From Bacillota bacterium (GTDB taxonomy: Bacteria; Bacillota; Clostridia; Lachnospirales; Lachnospiraceae), in assembly GCA_023411555.1 (NCBI GenBank), contig JAEYOQ010000007.1, forward strand, positions 1 through 64,000: a DNA stretch of 64,000 nt, read 5' to 3'. Under the pieces are notes generated by a model. The model was given only the letters and a program-made list of their open reading frames with translations, was not told the origin of the DNA and did no database searches. Position numbers and translations under genes: made by a program. Of this stretch, positions 17,235 through 25,470 are shown one piece after another (positions within the stretch are counted from its first letter, which is position 1; every line of letters begins with the position of its first letter).

Positions 17235-18008
17235 TCAATTTCCACATTCAATACTGATTTCATTAAACTTATCAAGAATTGCTTCTATCTTAATCGCCTG
17301 CTTCTCTCTATCAGCCTTATCAATCACCATCTCACCCTGATGCATCATAATCAATCTGCTGCCATATTCCACCGCATAACGAAGATTATGAGTTACCATA
17401 ATCGTGGTAAGCTTCTTCTCCTTCACGACCTGATCGGTTAACTGCATAATAAGCTCTGCTGTCTTAGGATCCAGGGCCGCCGTATGCTCGTCAAGTATCA
17501 AGAATTCGATCGGTGTCATCGTTACCATTAATAGGGCCATAGCCTGCCTCTGACCTCCCGAAAGAGACCCCACCGGTACATGAAGCTTATCCTCCAGACC
17601 GAGATTCAAAGACCGCAGACTTTCCCGGTAGAATTCCACGCGTTTCTTATTGGTCCCCCTGGTCAGATTAAAGCTCTTCCCCTTATTATCTGCCAAGGAC
17701 ATATTCTCTAGGATTGTCATCGTGGGACAGGTACCCATCGCAGGATTTTGATATACTCTGCCGATTCGTCTCTGCCGTTTGAATTCCGGCATATGGGTAA
17801 TATCCTCACCGCCGATTCGGATAATCCCCCTATCCACAGGAATGCTACCACAGATAATATTAAGCATCGAGGTCTTACCAGACCCATTACTTCCTACGAC
17901 GGATACAAATTCACCCTCGGTAACGGTCAGGCTAAAATCCTTGAACAGACACATCTCGTTAACAGTTCCGGGATTATAATATTTATTGATATTAACTAAC
18001 TCAAGCAT
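17235..18008 (-). CDS. ABC importer ATPase (predicted tryptophan)
   Basis: ATP-binding subunit of 257 residues with Walker A GSNGSGKT, a Q-loop in VYQNP, signature LSGGQ and Walker B FLILDEH. It overlaps the upstream permease gene by 8 bp. The operon order is binding protein-permease-ATPase under a Trp T-box, which matches the TrpXYZ-type importers predicted in Firmicutes. The substrate assignment comes from the T-box, not from the protein. Confidence 0.87.
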   Translation of the reverse strand: MLELVNINKYYNPGTVNEMCLFKDFSLTVTEGEFVSVVGSNGSGKTSMLNIICGSIPVDRGIIRIGGEDITHMPEFKRQRRIGRVYQNPAMGTCPTMTILENMSLADNKGKSFNLTRGTNKKRVEFYRESLRSLNLGLEDKLHVPVGSLSGGQRQAMALLMVTMTPIEFLILDEHTAALDPKTAELIMQLTDQVVKEKKLTTIMVTHNLRYAVEYGSRLIMMHQGEMVIDKADREKQAIKIEAILDKFNEISIECGN

Positions 18009-18897
18009 TGACCTTCACCCTCCTTTTCTTCTCATTGCTTATCACAAGAATGATCAGGAACAATATGGCTGTAATAAGCTTAAGGTCGGTGGCTGCCATA
18101 CCGAACCGGATTGCCAGAGCTACACACAGCTTATAGATAATCGATCCGACGATAACTGCCGTCGTGGCCTTGAATAAGGTCGCCCGCTTAAATACATTGG
18201 TCCCGATAATGACGCTGGCCAACCCAATTACAATGGTACCTGTTCCAGAGGAAATCTCAAAAAAACCACTCTTCTGCGTATAAATACAGCCAGCCAAGGC
18301 CACAAAGGCATTGGCAATAGCGAGACCGACTATCTTTACAAACCCTTTATCCTTAGCCAAAGAGGTTACCAGAGTATCATTATCCCCTACCGCTCTTAAC
18401 AGGTATCCTGACTTGGTCTTAAGATATAGATCTAGTAACAGCTTCATAATGACTACAATGATAAAAAGAATGATTAAGGTTATATACCCCTTTAATACAC
18501 CCGGTATATTCTTCTCCAAAAAGGCATTATCAAAGATAGTCTCCTTCGTAAAGATCGCGACATTGGCTTTGCCTGCAATTCTCAAATTCAAGGAGTATAA
18601 TGCTGTCATCATGATAATTCCCGAAAGAAGATCCCTTACCTTTAGCTTCACGTGAATGAGTCCCGTTAATATTCCTGCTACGGCACCGCACAGGAAAGCA
18701 ATAAAAAGTGTCACTATGGGAGGAACCCCGGCGATAATAAGGACCGCTGTAATAGCACCTCCTAGGGGAAAGGTTCCGTCTACAGACAAATCCGGAAAGT
18801 CCAGAATCTTATAGGTGATATAGACACCTAGTGCCATGATTGCATAAAGAAGTCCTTCCTCCAATACGCCAATAATAAATGTCACGAAAAACCCCAT
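18001..18897 (-). CDS. ABC importer permease (predicted tryptophan)
   Basis: Integral membrane permease of 298 residues with 8-9 hydrophobic segments, of the branched-chain/sugar-type permease fold (DFPDLSVDGTFPLGGA, GVLTGL-like and VLASVIIG-like blocks). It sits between the lipoprotein and ATPase genes. A 131-bp gap separates it from the binding-protein gene. In that gap GTTGGCTC can pair with GGGCCAAC, which may lower downstream expression or stabilise the 5' part of the mRNA. Confidence 0.86.
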   Translation of the reverse strand: MGFFVTFIIGVLEEGLLYAIMALGVYITYKILDFPDLSVDGTFPLGGAITAVLIIAGVPPIVTLFIAFLCGAVAGILTGLIHVKLKVRDLLSGIIMMTALYSLNLRIAGKANVAIFTKETIFDNAFLEKNIPGVLKGYITLIILFIIVVIMKLLLDLYLKTKSGYLLRAVGDNDTLVTSLAKDKGFVKIVGLAIANAFVALAGCIYTQKSGFFEISSGTGTIVIGLASVIIGTNVFKRATLFKATTAVIVGSIIYKLCVALAIRFGMAATDLKLITAILFLIILVISNEKKRRVKVNA

Positions 18898-19028
18898 TAT
18901 CCTACCTCCAAAACAGAATAGGTTGGCCCCTAACCCCTTCCTTGGTTATCCCCGAGTATAAGAAGGTGGTTTATTAGAGCCAACTCTTTGATCCTATCGT
19001 TCTTTCTGCTGATATAATATATGATAAC

Positions 19029-20021
19029 TTACTGCGTAATCTCACTAAACATTTCTTTCGCACTACTAACCAAATTCTCCGGTAAAGTAATACCCAGATT
19101 AGCTGCTACAGCGGTATTGCCATAGAAGGCTGCTTCTTCAATCACTTCAAATTTAATCTCACTCGCTTTTTTCTCACCCTTTAGAACCTTCGCAGCTATG
19201 GCACCGGTCTGCTTTCCAAGATCATAATAATCAAGACCTACCGTAGCCAGGCAGCCTACCTTCACCTGCTCCACTTCACTTCCAAACACAGGAATATTCT
19301 TAGCTGCTGCTTTCTCAAGGATAACCGGTAAGGAGCTTACTACCGTGTTGTCGGTTAGGTTATTGATACAATCAACCTTCTCTAATAAATGATCTGCTGC
19401 CAGGGGGATATCTGCCGTGGCCGAGATACCGCTTTCTACGATCTCAAAGCCATAGCTAGCTGCTGCTGCCTTATATTCCTCTATTGCAGATACGGAATTA
19501 ACCTCACTGGTGCTGTACATAATCCCAATTGTCTTTGCCTGAGGCAAGATCTGTCGGATCATCTCTAACTGCTTCTCAACAGGAAGCTTATCACTGGTAC
19601 CGGTCGTATTGCCGTTCGGCGTTCCGTCTGCCTTCGCAAGCTCTGCTAAGATCGGATCAGTTACTGCTGTAAAGATAACCGGTATATCCGTATTCTTTGC
19701 TGTACCGAAAGCACTTTGCGCCATAGGAGTAGCAATTGCACAGATTAGGTCTACCTTGTTGGCTACAAAATTATTAGAGATCTGACCTGCAATTCCGGGA
19801 TCAGCCTGAGCATTCTCTAATAATACCTTTAAGTTCTTACCTTCTACATAACCTGCCTCAGCGAGTCCTGCTAGGAATCCTTCCCTACAGTTATCCAGAG
19901 AACCATGCTCTGCAAACTGTCCAATACCGATTGTAACCTTACCATCTTCCTTCAATCCACAAGCTACCATCAAACTCATCGTCATCGCGATCACTAATAC
20001 GAATGCCATTATTTTCTTCAT
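19029..20021 (-). CDS. ABC substrate-binding lipoprotein (predicted tryptophan)
   Basis: Extracytoplasmic binding protein of 330 residues. The signal peptide ends in a lipobox (LMVAC) with the lipidated Cys at 21. The rest matches the ABC_sub_bind family (IGIGQFAEHGSLD, PVIFTAVTDP, GIMYSTSEVNS). First gene of the three-gene operon, directly behind the Trp T-box terminator, so expression should rise when tRNA-Trp is uncharged. It resembles the TrpX group. Other aromatic ligands remain possible. Confidence 0.87.
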   Translation of the reverse strand: MKKIMAFVLVIAMTMSLMVACGLKEDGKVTIGIGQFAEHGSLDNCREGFLAGLAEAGYVEGKNLKVLLENAQADPGIAGQISNNFVANKVDLICAIATPMAQSAFGTAKNTDIPVIFTAVTDPILAELAKADGTPNGNTTGTSDKLPVEKQLEMIRQILPQAKTIGIMYSTSEVNSVSAIEEYKAAAASYGFEIVESGISATADIPLAADHLLEKVDCINNLTDNTVVSSLPVILEKAAAKNIPVFGSEVEQVKVGCLATVGLDYYDLGKQTGAIAAKVLKGEKKASEIKFEVIEEAAFYGNTAVAANLGITLPENLVSSAKEMFSEITQ

Positions 20022-20133
20022 TCGAATCCTCCTATTCTACCGCTCCTTGCGGCCATCAAAATATTTGGTTCTCGCCATTCGTGGTCTGTCAAGCTCGGTG
20101 GCAAAATTACATAGAATTCACTTTCCTATGTAA

Positions 20134-20166
20134 TAAAAAAAGCCCCAAGTATAAAATATACTTGAG
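20134..20166 (-). terminator. T-box-controlled attenuator before the ABC importer
   Basis: CTCAAGTAT / ATACTTGGGG stem with a short AT loop, followed on the minus strand by CTTTTTTTA. Confidence 0.88.
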
Positions 20167-20415
20167 ACGAATAATATCCGCGGTACCACTCAATTTGACT
20201 GATGAAAAGACTTCTTTAGACTTTCCATTGTCCACTTCACTTTCATATACGAACCATATATGCCATGCTGATAACGGTTATGGTTTCCGTCAACGCCTAC
20301 TATTACTTCGGGTTGCCCTCAAAAGCCCATTCAGCTAAAAACTCCATATCGCATTCACACCACCTGCGACTCTCTGTAATGTCGTACTAAAGCTTACTCC
20401 TCTTTCTCAACGGTT
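20134..20415 (-). ncRNA. T-box riboswitch, tryptophan (UGG) specifier
   Basis: Read on the minus strand. Stem I has ACAGAGAGTCG and GGTGGTGTGAATGCG. The specifier loop reads GAA-TGG-GC followed by TTTTGAG, with TGG at 20329-20327. The T-box core is GAGTGGTACCGCGG at about 20192-20179. It ends in a perfect terminator. It has the same specifier as the T-box at 7970-8236, so both answer to tRNA-Trp. Confidence 0.93.
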
Positions 20416-20433
20416 TCACTTATTAATGAATTT

Positions 20434-20462
20434 ATAATAATACCTTAGTTTTAATTTGTCAA
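20434..20462 (-). promoter_or_regulatory. Promoter for the Trp importer T-box transcript
   Basis: TTGACA (20462-20457), a 17-bp spacer and TATTAT (20439-20434) on the minus strand, about 20 bp ahead of stem I. Confidence 0.72.
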
Positions 20463-20488
20463 TACTTTATTTCGAAAAAGCATTAATG

Positions 20489-20521
20489 TGCTAAAGACTG
20501 CTAAAGACCTGTGCTAAAGAC
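20489..20521. repeat. Three copies of TGCTAAAGAC
   Basis: Exact 10-mers at 20489-20498, 20499-20508 and 20512-20521, in the divergent gap between the Trp importer promoter and the small ORF at 20581. Possible operator iterons or a simple local duplication. Confidence 0.7.
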
Positions 20522-20580
20522 ATGCATAAAAGCAAATATTCTGTATAACACTACTTAAGTAAAGAAAGGAGTGTGCAATT

Positions 20581-20724
20581 ATGAGTGATACTAAAAACAC
20601 CTCTTCAAAAAAGCAGGGTAAGAGTAGTGTTTCTAACGATTACAAATACAGCCCCAGGGTAGAAACTCCCAATCCCAAAGCCACGAACAAAAGACCCTCA
20701 TCGGGCAATATAAGAGGAGTATAA
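20581..20724 (+). CDS. Small basic protein, function unknown
   Basis: A 47-codon frame begins with an ATG after AAAGGAGTG at proper spacing. It reads MSDTKNTSSKKQGKSSVSND and continues with Pro/Asn/Lys-rich sequence to RGV. It is low in complexity, strongly basic and probably disordered; no domain is recognised. It is likely real because of the strong ribosome site and an isolated position between promoter-like sequence and a spore-coat operon. A similar style of protein lies at 47202-47378. Confidence 0.5.
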   Translation: MSDTKNTSSKKQGKSSVSNDYKYSPRVETPNPKATNKRPSSGNIRGV

Positions 20725-21028
20725 AACATTCTTTGGCTAATGTATCCTCCACAGTACAACATGCCAGAATTGCCGTAAAAACCTTGTCATAAGAAACCTC
20801 ATTTATGTCAAGGCCTTAAACCTGAAATACACACTAATACCATTACCGCTGACGATGTTACATGGGTAATCTTGCCTTATGTGTATGAGCAATACGGAAA
20901 TTAGGGGCAACAACCTCAAAATACCCCGGTCAAATTGACCGGGGCCTAATTCATATCGATATAATTTCACGCAACCGTGAATTTGTTGCTTCACAATCAA
21001 GACAACTGAATAATCGATACCGGAATGT
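20725..21028. other. Gene-free gap holding terminators
   Basis: Besides the cotJ terminator, an imperfect hairpin (CCTTGTCATAA / TTATGTCAAGG, 20782-20813) may end the small ORF's transcript. Nothing else is supported; an open frame on the minus strand here runs through the terminator and is rejected. Confidence 0.4.
20924..20944 (-). terminator. Terminator of the cotJABC operon
   Basis: Perfect CCCCGGTCA / TGACCGGGG stem with a 3-base loop, followed on the minus strand by TATTTTG. Confidence 0.8.
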
Positions 21029-21646
21029 TTAGCATTTATTATTACTGAAGTCTGCCGGGAATGCTGGGTTAATTGCATAGAAGTTTCTGGAGTCAAGTTC
21101 ATCCTGGATTATGCGAAGGGCCTCGCCAAATCTCTGGAAGTGAACAATTTCTCTTTCTCTTAAGAACTTGATTGGATCGCATACATCATGATCATGCACA
21201 AGGCGAAGAATGTTATCATAAGTGGTTCTTGCCTTCTGCTCTGCTGCCATATCCTCAACTAAATCGGTAATCGGATCACCCTTGCTCTGGAAGAAGGTTG
21301 AGGTAAAGGGAATACCTCCAGCAGATTGCGGCCATAAACCAAGTGTATGATCAACATAGTATTTCTCAAAGCCACCCTCCATAATCTCAGCAGGAGTGAG
21401 ATCCTTTGTCAACTGATGTATAATCGCACTAACCATTTCCATGTGTGCCAATTCTTCTGTTCCGATATCCGTTAAGATAGCCACTACCTTTTTGTTTGGC
21501 ATTACATAGCGCTGAGACAGGTAGCGCATGGATGCAGCTAATTCACCGTCGGGACCACCAAACTGACTCATGATCACCTGCGCTAATCTCGGATTTCTCT
21601 CTTTGATGCATACTGGGTGCTGTAATCTCTTCTCATAACTCCACAT
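21029..21646 (-). CDS. cotJC: Spore coat protein CotJC (manganese-catalase-like)
   Basis: Inner spore-coat protein of 205 residues with a ferritin-like/Mn-catalase fold. Metal-ligand helices are visible as GGPDGELAASMRYLSQR, GTEELAHMEMVS and DMAAEQKARTTYDNI with E..H pairs. It lacks the long C-terminal part of true Mn catalases. Last gene of cotJA-cotJB-cotJC, 3 bp after cotJB. In other spore formers the operon is transcribed in the mother cell by SigE; no clear SigE site could be assigned here. Confidence 0.92.
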   Translation of the reverse strand: MWSYEKRLQHPVCIKERNPRLAQVIMSQFGGPDGELAASMRYLSQRYVMPNKKVVAILTDIGTEELAHMEMVSAIIHQLTKDLTPAEIMEGGFEKYYVDHTLGLWPQSAGGIPFTSTFFQSKGDPITDLVEDMAAEQKARTTYDNILRLVHDHDVCDPIKFLREREIVHFQRFGEALRIIQDELDSRNFYAINPAFPADFSNNKC

Positions 21647-21649
21647 AGT

Positions 21650-21907
21650 CTAGCGCACTCCTTCCCATGGCCAAGGCTCATCGACCCAGGTCCAACGATT
21701 ATCAACCTCTACACGATAGGACTCAATCGGTCCATAGCATTTTGTATATTCGTGCATTGCTTCATTTCTAACCTTAGATATTCTGGTCCAATAATCTAAA
21801 GCGGCTCTGTCGGTTGGATGAGTATCCAGAAATAATCTGAGTTCATCCATGACAAAGCTGGTAGCTTCGATACATGCAAATAATTTTTCTCTATTATTTC
21901 CGTCCAT
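21650..21907 (-). CDS. cotJB: Spore coat protein CotJB
   Basis: Small coat-assembly protein of 85 residues (FVMDELRLFLDTHPTDRAALDYW and the C-terminal WTWVDEPWPWEGV are family hallmarks). I prefer the ATG at 21907, one base beyond the cotJA stop, because it gives the usual length. An ATG at 21928 would add seven residues and overlap cotJA. It lies between cotJA and cotJC. Confidence 0.88.
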   Translation of the reverse strand: MDGNNREKLFACIEATSFVMDELRLFLDTHPTDRAALDYWTRISKVRNEAMHEYTKCYGPIESYRVEVDNRWTWVDEPWPWEGVR

Positions 21908-21908
21908 C

Positions 21909-22205
21909 CTATTTACAACCCCTTCCATACCAGTCTAGGTCAAGCTCCTTAAACAGTGTCCCATTTGCCAGTGCTTGGAATTCATTATCATATAAATTCC
22001 GGAAGCGCTGCCAGGGTACATAGCACATACCTATAGGAAAGCGCTCCTGATTATCATCAAAGCCATTTCTTTCGTACATATCCTCTGGTACGCGGCCACT
22101 TACAACATCGCCACATACAGGTTCCATTGACTTGTAAGGTGATCCGCCGCCTCGGTTATAGCCCTGGTTATTACCTGTCATGCCGCGATACATTCGTCTA
22201 TCCAT
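21909..22205 (-). CDS. cotJA: Spore coat associated protein CotJA
   Basis: Coat protein of 98 residues. The conserved tail contains IGMCYVPWQRFRNLYDNEFQALANGTLFKELDLDWYGRGC. The N-terminal half is Gly/Arg/Asn-rich and variable. The ATG at 22205 follows AAAGGAGAG; the ATG at 22232 lies upstream of that site. First gene of the coat operon. Confidence 0.88.
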   Translation of the reverse strand: MDRRMYRGMTGNNQGYNRGGGSPYKSMEPVCGDVVSGRVPEDMYERNGFDDNQERFPIGMCYVPWQRFRNLYDNEFQALANGTLFKELDLDWYGRGCK

Positions 22206-22334
22206 ATAGCTAGACTCTCCTTTCAAATACATTCATTATGTGAGCAACAAGTGTATTTGTTGTTGTTCTATACATATTATGAGGGACGGACAATTCTGTG
22301 CCTGTATATGAGAGTTGTAGTGAATATTAAGGCA

Positions 22335-22375
22335 CAAAAAAGGCAAATGCATCCTGTTAGGTCATTGCATTTGCC
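22335..22375 (-). terminator. Terminator of the LysM/GH18-like gene
   Basis: Perfect 10-bp arms GGCAAATGCA / TGCATTTGCC, followed on the minus strand by TTTTTTG. Confidence 0.87.
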
Positions 22376-22381
22376 CTGTAC

Positions 22382-23671
22382 TTATATTAATTTTACTATA
22401 TCAAACTGAGCATTAATTGAGGTCCACAATTGTGGATAATAATACATTATATTCCATACTCCACTCCCCGAAAGAGAAAGCTCCGTTACCATTTCATTGA
22501 TGCTGTTAATGCTCCTGACATCAATGAACCATACAATATGGTCAACAGGCACCACTATAGCCTGGTTATAATAGAAGAAAGGATTCCTTGAATTATCATC
22601 ATATTGTATAACAGAGTTTGTTTCAAATGCCAGGTCGAGTACTGCAGTAATCGTCATAGAGGTAGCAACTGTTCTGCCGGCAATATAGGGAAGCTGCCAA
22701 TCATACCCGAGTATCTGATTGCCAACCATCACCTTTTGCGGGGGAACACTCTGTATCACATGCTCTACCAGCCTCCTGACATGACTGATATTACTTACAG
22801 GTGCTGGCGGACCATAATTTGAACCCCATAGAAATTTAAGAAGTATAATGCCCTGTACATAAGAGCTAAGGGCACCATAATCAATGGGTTCCAACACGAC
22901 ATCCCCATTCCGTACCCTCACTTCGTAATTAATGGTGATAAAGAATAGTAGCCCTTCCTGCTGTAAGCGCTCTGAAATTTTTCTTATAAAATTAAGATAT
23001 AACTGTTGACTATTGGGGTTCAGATAATTTAGAACAACATTGACCCCACGATAACCTTTGCTTTTCATAATACTGACATATTGCTCAATATTACGTAACT
23101 GATAACCTTCATTCAAAAGTATATTGTATGCCACCTCAATATTATGCGCTCCCATATTACTTAAGGTTGTTATCATTAATAAAGGCAATACTCCATACTC
23201 CAGAGAGGTATTGACGATTTCCGTTTCATCACCACCACTCTGTACCACATCCCCTTCGTCTGTCGTTATATAATTAAAAATAGATAGATAGGTGAGATTA
23301 GGTAATGCCTTTATTAAATTATCCCGATTAATAAACGTAAAGGTATAACCGTTTACACGGATGCTACCAACGGTATTGTAGCTTATAATTAGTGTTTCAC
23401 CAGGATAGATGAACTCTCTGTTGCTAAGAAAGGAATTATTTCTTAATATTTGCATTATTGAGACCTGATATAAATCAGCAATGTCTTGTAAAGTTTCTCC
23501 CTCTCGGACCACATGTTCTTGTTTAGGATATGCTATTATCAAGGATTGGCCTACTACTATACGATCAGGAGAAGACAGGCCATTCTCAAGCATAAGCCGC
23601 TCTACCGATACTCCGAATTGCTCTGCAATGGAAGCGATGGTGTCTCCTTCCTTTACTACATAGATTTCCAT
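22382..23671 (-). CDS. LysM-LysM-GH18-like protein, catalytic motif absent
   Basis: A 429-residue protein with two LysM peptidoglycan-binding domains (about 2-46 and 52-97), then a glycoside hydrolase 18-like barrel as in spore enzymes SleL/YaaH. The usual DxxDxDxE strand reads GYRGVNVVLNYLNP, so the catalytic Asp and Glu are replaced. The protein may bind rather than cut peptidoglycan. There is no signal peptide, which is common for forespore or coat-targeted SleL relatives. The ATG at 23671 (MEIYVVKEGD) follows AGAGGT; the ATG at 23716 would place 15 extra residues before the first LysM. Beside cotJ, which fits a spore role. Confidence 0.8.
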   Translation of the reverse strand: MEIYVVKEGDTIASIAEQFGVSVERLMLENGLSSPDRIVVGQSLIIAYPKQEHVVREGETLQDIADLYQVSIMQILRNNSFLSNREFIYPGETLIISYNTVGSIRVNGYTFTFINRDNLIKALPNLTYLSIFNYITTDEGDVVQSGGDETEIVNTSLEYGVLPLLMITTLSNMGAHNIEVAYNILLNEGYQLRNIEQYVSIMKSKGYRGVNVVLNYLNPNSQQLYLNFIRKISERLQQEGLLFFITINYEVRVRNGDVVLEPIDYGALSSYVQGIILLKFLWGSNYGPPAPVSNISHVRRLVEHVIQSVPPQKVMVGNQILGYDWQLPYIAGRTVATSMTITAVLDLAFETNSVIQYDDNSRNPFFYYNQAIVVPVDHIVWFIDVRSINSINEMVTELSLSGSGVWNIMYYYPQLWTSINAQFDIVKLI

Positions 23672-23782
23672 ATATACCTCTAATTTCAGTGTCATAATAA
23701 TATATGAGAGAGGCATAGAAATATTTTAATTTTCATATAAATAATAATATTTAAACAGAAGCAATAAGCGATAGGAGCTCTT

Positions 23783-24169
23783 TTACTTCAATATATCATC
23801 TACCCACTCAACGATCATCGACTCAAGAAGTGGTAACGATTTCACATTTGCCCCAACTAATCTTTTATAAAAATCTCTGACGTCGCTTAGAAATCTCTCT
23901 TTCTCGCTATCTGAGAATTCAACAAAGAATTTTCTTTTATTATCATTTAATTTCTTTACTACATAATTTAAGGTTCTTGAATTGTGAAACTGAAGAATGC
24001 TGATTAGGGTTTCATAATCCGGATGCGTTGGTATATTTTCTTCCTTATCTTTTGCAATAAGGCTTAAATAGGTATTTTGATCAATTTGCTTTTTCTCGAT
24101 AACATAATCCTTTTCTTCTTTCTCATCAAACATTTTAGCTAATGATTTTATCACATCTGCTTTATCCAT
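23783..24169 (-). CDS. Hypothetical protein, 128 residues
   Basis: Not recognised. A soluble, charged, mostly helical protein (MDKADVIKSLAKMFDEKEEK at the start, FYKRLVGANVKSLPLLESMI near the end) with no Cys, signal peptide or membrane segment. The ribosome site is GAGAGGT. It has its own extended -10 promoter, so it is probably monocistronic. A phage- or stress-type role would be guesswork. Confidence 0.7.
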   Translation of the reverse strand: MDKADVIKSLAKMFDEKEEKDYVIEKKQIDQNTYLSLIAKDKEENIPTHPDYETLISILQFHNSRTLNYVVKKLNDNKRKFFVEFSDSEKERFLSDVRDFYKRLVGANVKSLPLLESMIVEWVDDILK

Positions 24170-24526
24170 GTCTATTACCTCTCTTGTATAAATCTTATGG
24201 CTCTATTGATATTAACTTGTTAATAGAAGATCTGTTCTAAGAAAATGATTATATCATAAAATTTCAATGTTATATAGTATATTTTGCTGATTATTGTCAT
24301 TTATTGAATTTTCGTGCAGTTTAATCAGCCTCAACCGCTTCAATCCCCCTCCTCTTACACAATTTCATGAAAATATACTGTATGTCCTTTTATTTTCCAT
24401 TAATATTTGCGTAATCTAAAGCTCCGAATAAGGATTATTAGACTGCAAAACATTGACAATGCTGAATTTTTACTATATATTTTAGTTATCAACAGCAATT
24501 ATTTTGTACCAAAAGGGAGCGTTCAC
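24170..24526. promoter_or_regulatory. Divergent promoter region, hypothetical gene and lipid kinase
   Basis: Minus strand: extended -10 TGATATAAT (24256-24248) for the 128-residue gene. Plus strand: TTGACA (24453-24458), 17 bp, TATATT (24476-24481) for the lipid kinase. No other feature was found between them. Confidence 0.65.
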
Positions 24527-25453
24527 ATGCATCATTTTATTATTAATCCAAAATCCAGTTCAGGAAGAGGGATCCGCTTTTGGTGGGTCGTAAAGGATGA
24601 ATTAGATAAACAGAAGATAGAATATAAAGCGATCTTTACAGAATATATGGGACATGCTACGGCGCTAGCAAGACAGATTTGCCAAGATAATCCGGGCATT
24701 AAGAACATCGTCATATTAGGCGGTGACGGAACTGTCAATGAGGTGTTGAATGGCATCGATAACTACAGCGAGGTACTGCTAGGGTACATCCCCTCCGGTT
24801 CTAGCAATGACTTGGCGAGAAGTCTACAGATACCAAGAGATCCGCTGGAGGCCTTATCACATATATTAAAGCCTAGTAAGTTCAAATATCTTGATCATGG
24901 ACAGATTACCTTTTTGGACAAGGAACAGGTTGTAAGAAAGTTCGCCTGCTCCAGTGGTATAGGTTATGATGCTGCTGTTTGTCATGAGGTGCAGATATCG
25001 CCTCTAAAGAAAAGCTTAAACCGTTTTGGTGCCGGCAAATTTGTCTATATTGCTATTGCTATTAAGCAGGTCCTGACAGCTCCACGGATGAATGCAACGG
25101 TTATTGTGGACGGAGTATCTATGGGTACTTATAAAAAGGTACTTCTAATATCCAACATGATTCATAAATACGAAGGCGGCGGACTCCTAATGGCCCCAAC
25201 CGCAGATCCGAATGACGGTAAGCTGACAATCACTCTGGTTCATGGTTTGAGTAAATTAAAGGTTTTTGTGCTACTCCCAACCATTTTTACCGGAAAGCAT
25301 ATAAAATATAAGGGTGTGGAAGCCTTCCATTGCTCTCAGATTGATATAAAGACAGACATTGATGCTGCAGTACATACAGATGGGGAGGCTCCTTCCGTAT
25401 GTTCCCACATCAAGGTTGATTGTATACACGAACAGATACGAATGATTCTATAA
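24527..25453 (+). CDS. Diacylglycerol/lipid kinase family protein
   Basis: Cytosolic lipid kinase of the DagK/YegS family, 308 residues. The nucleotide site is GGDGTVNEVL (about 64-73) and the following PSGSSNDLARS loop is intact; HFIINPKSSSGRG opens the domain. The ATG at 24527 follows GGGAG. Diacylglycerol recycling to phosphatidic acid is the typical role, but other lipids are possible in this family. It is followed after 17 bp by a VanZ-like gene. Confidence 0.87.
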   Translation: MHHFIINPKSSSGRGIRFWWVVKDELDKQKIEYKAIFTEYMGHATALARQICQDNPGIKNIVILGGDGTVNEVLNGIDNYSEVLLGYIPSGSSNDLARSLQIPRDPLEALSHILKPSKFKYLDHGQITFLDKEQVVRKFACSSGIGYDAAVCHEVQISPLKKSLNRFGAGKFVYIAIAIKQVLTAPRMNATVIVDGVSMGTYKKVLLISNMIHKYEGGGLLMAPTADPNDGKLTITLVHGLSKLKVFVLLPTIFTGKHIKYKGVEAFHCSQIDIKTDIDAAVHTDGEAPSVCSHIKVDCIHEQIRMIL

Positions 25454-25470
25454 CGAAAGCTGGTGTCCTG

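Noticed and set aside
20803..21102. 99-codon minus-strand frame after cotJC
   Set aside because: It overlaps the end of cotJC in another frame and runs through the rho-independent terminator of the operon.
22206..22334. SigE promoter for cotJABC
   Set aside because: Some CATA-like words occur, but no pair with the correct spacing and sequence could be defended.
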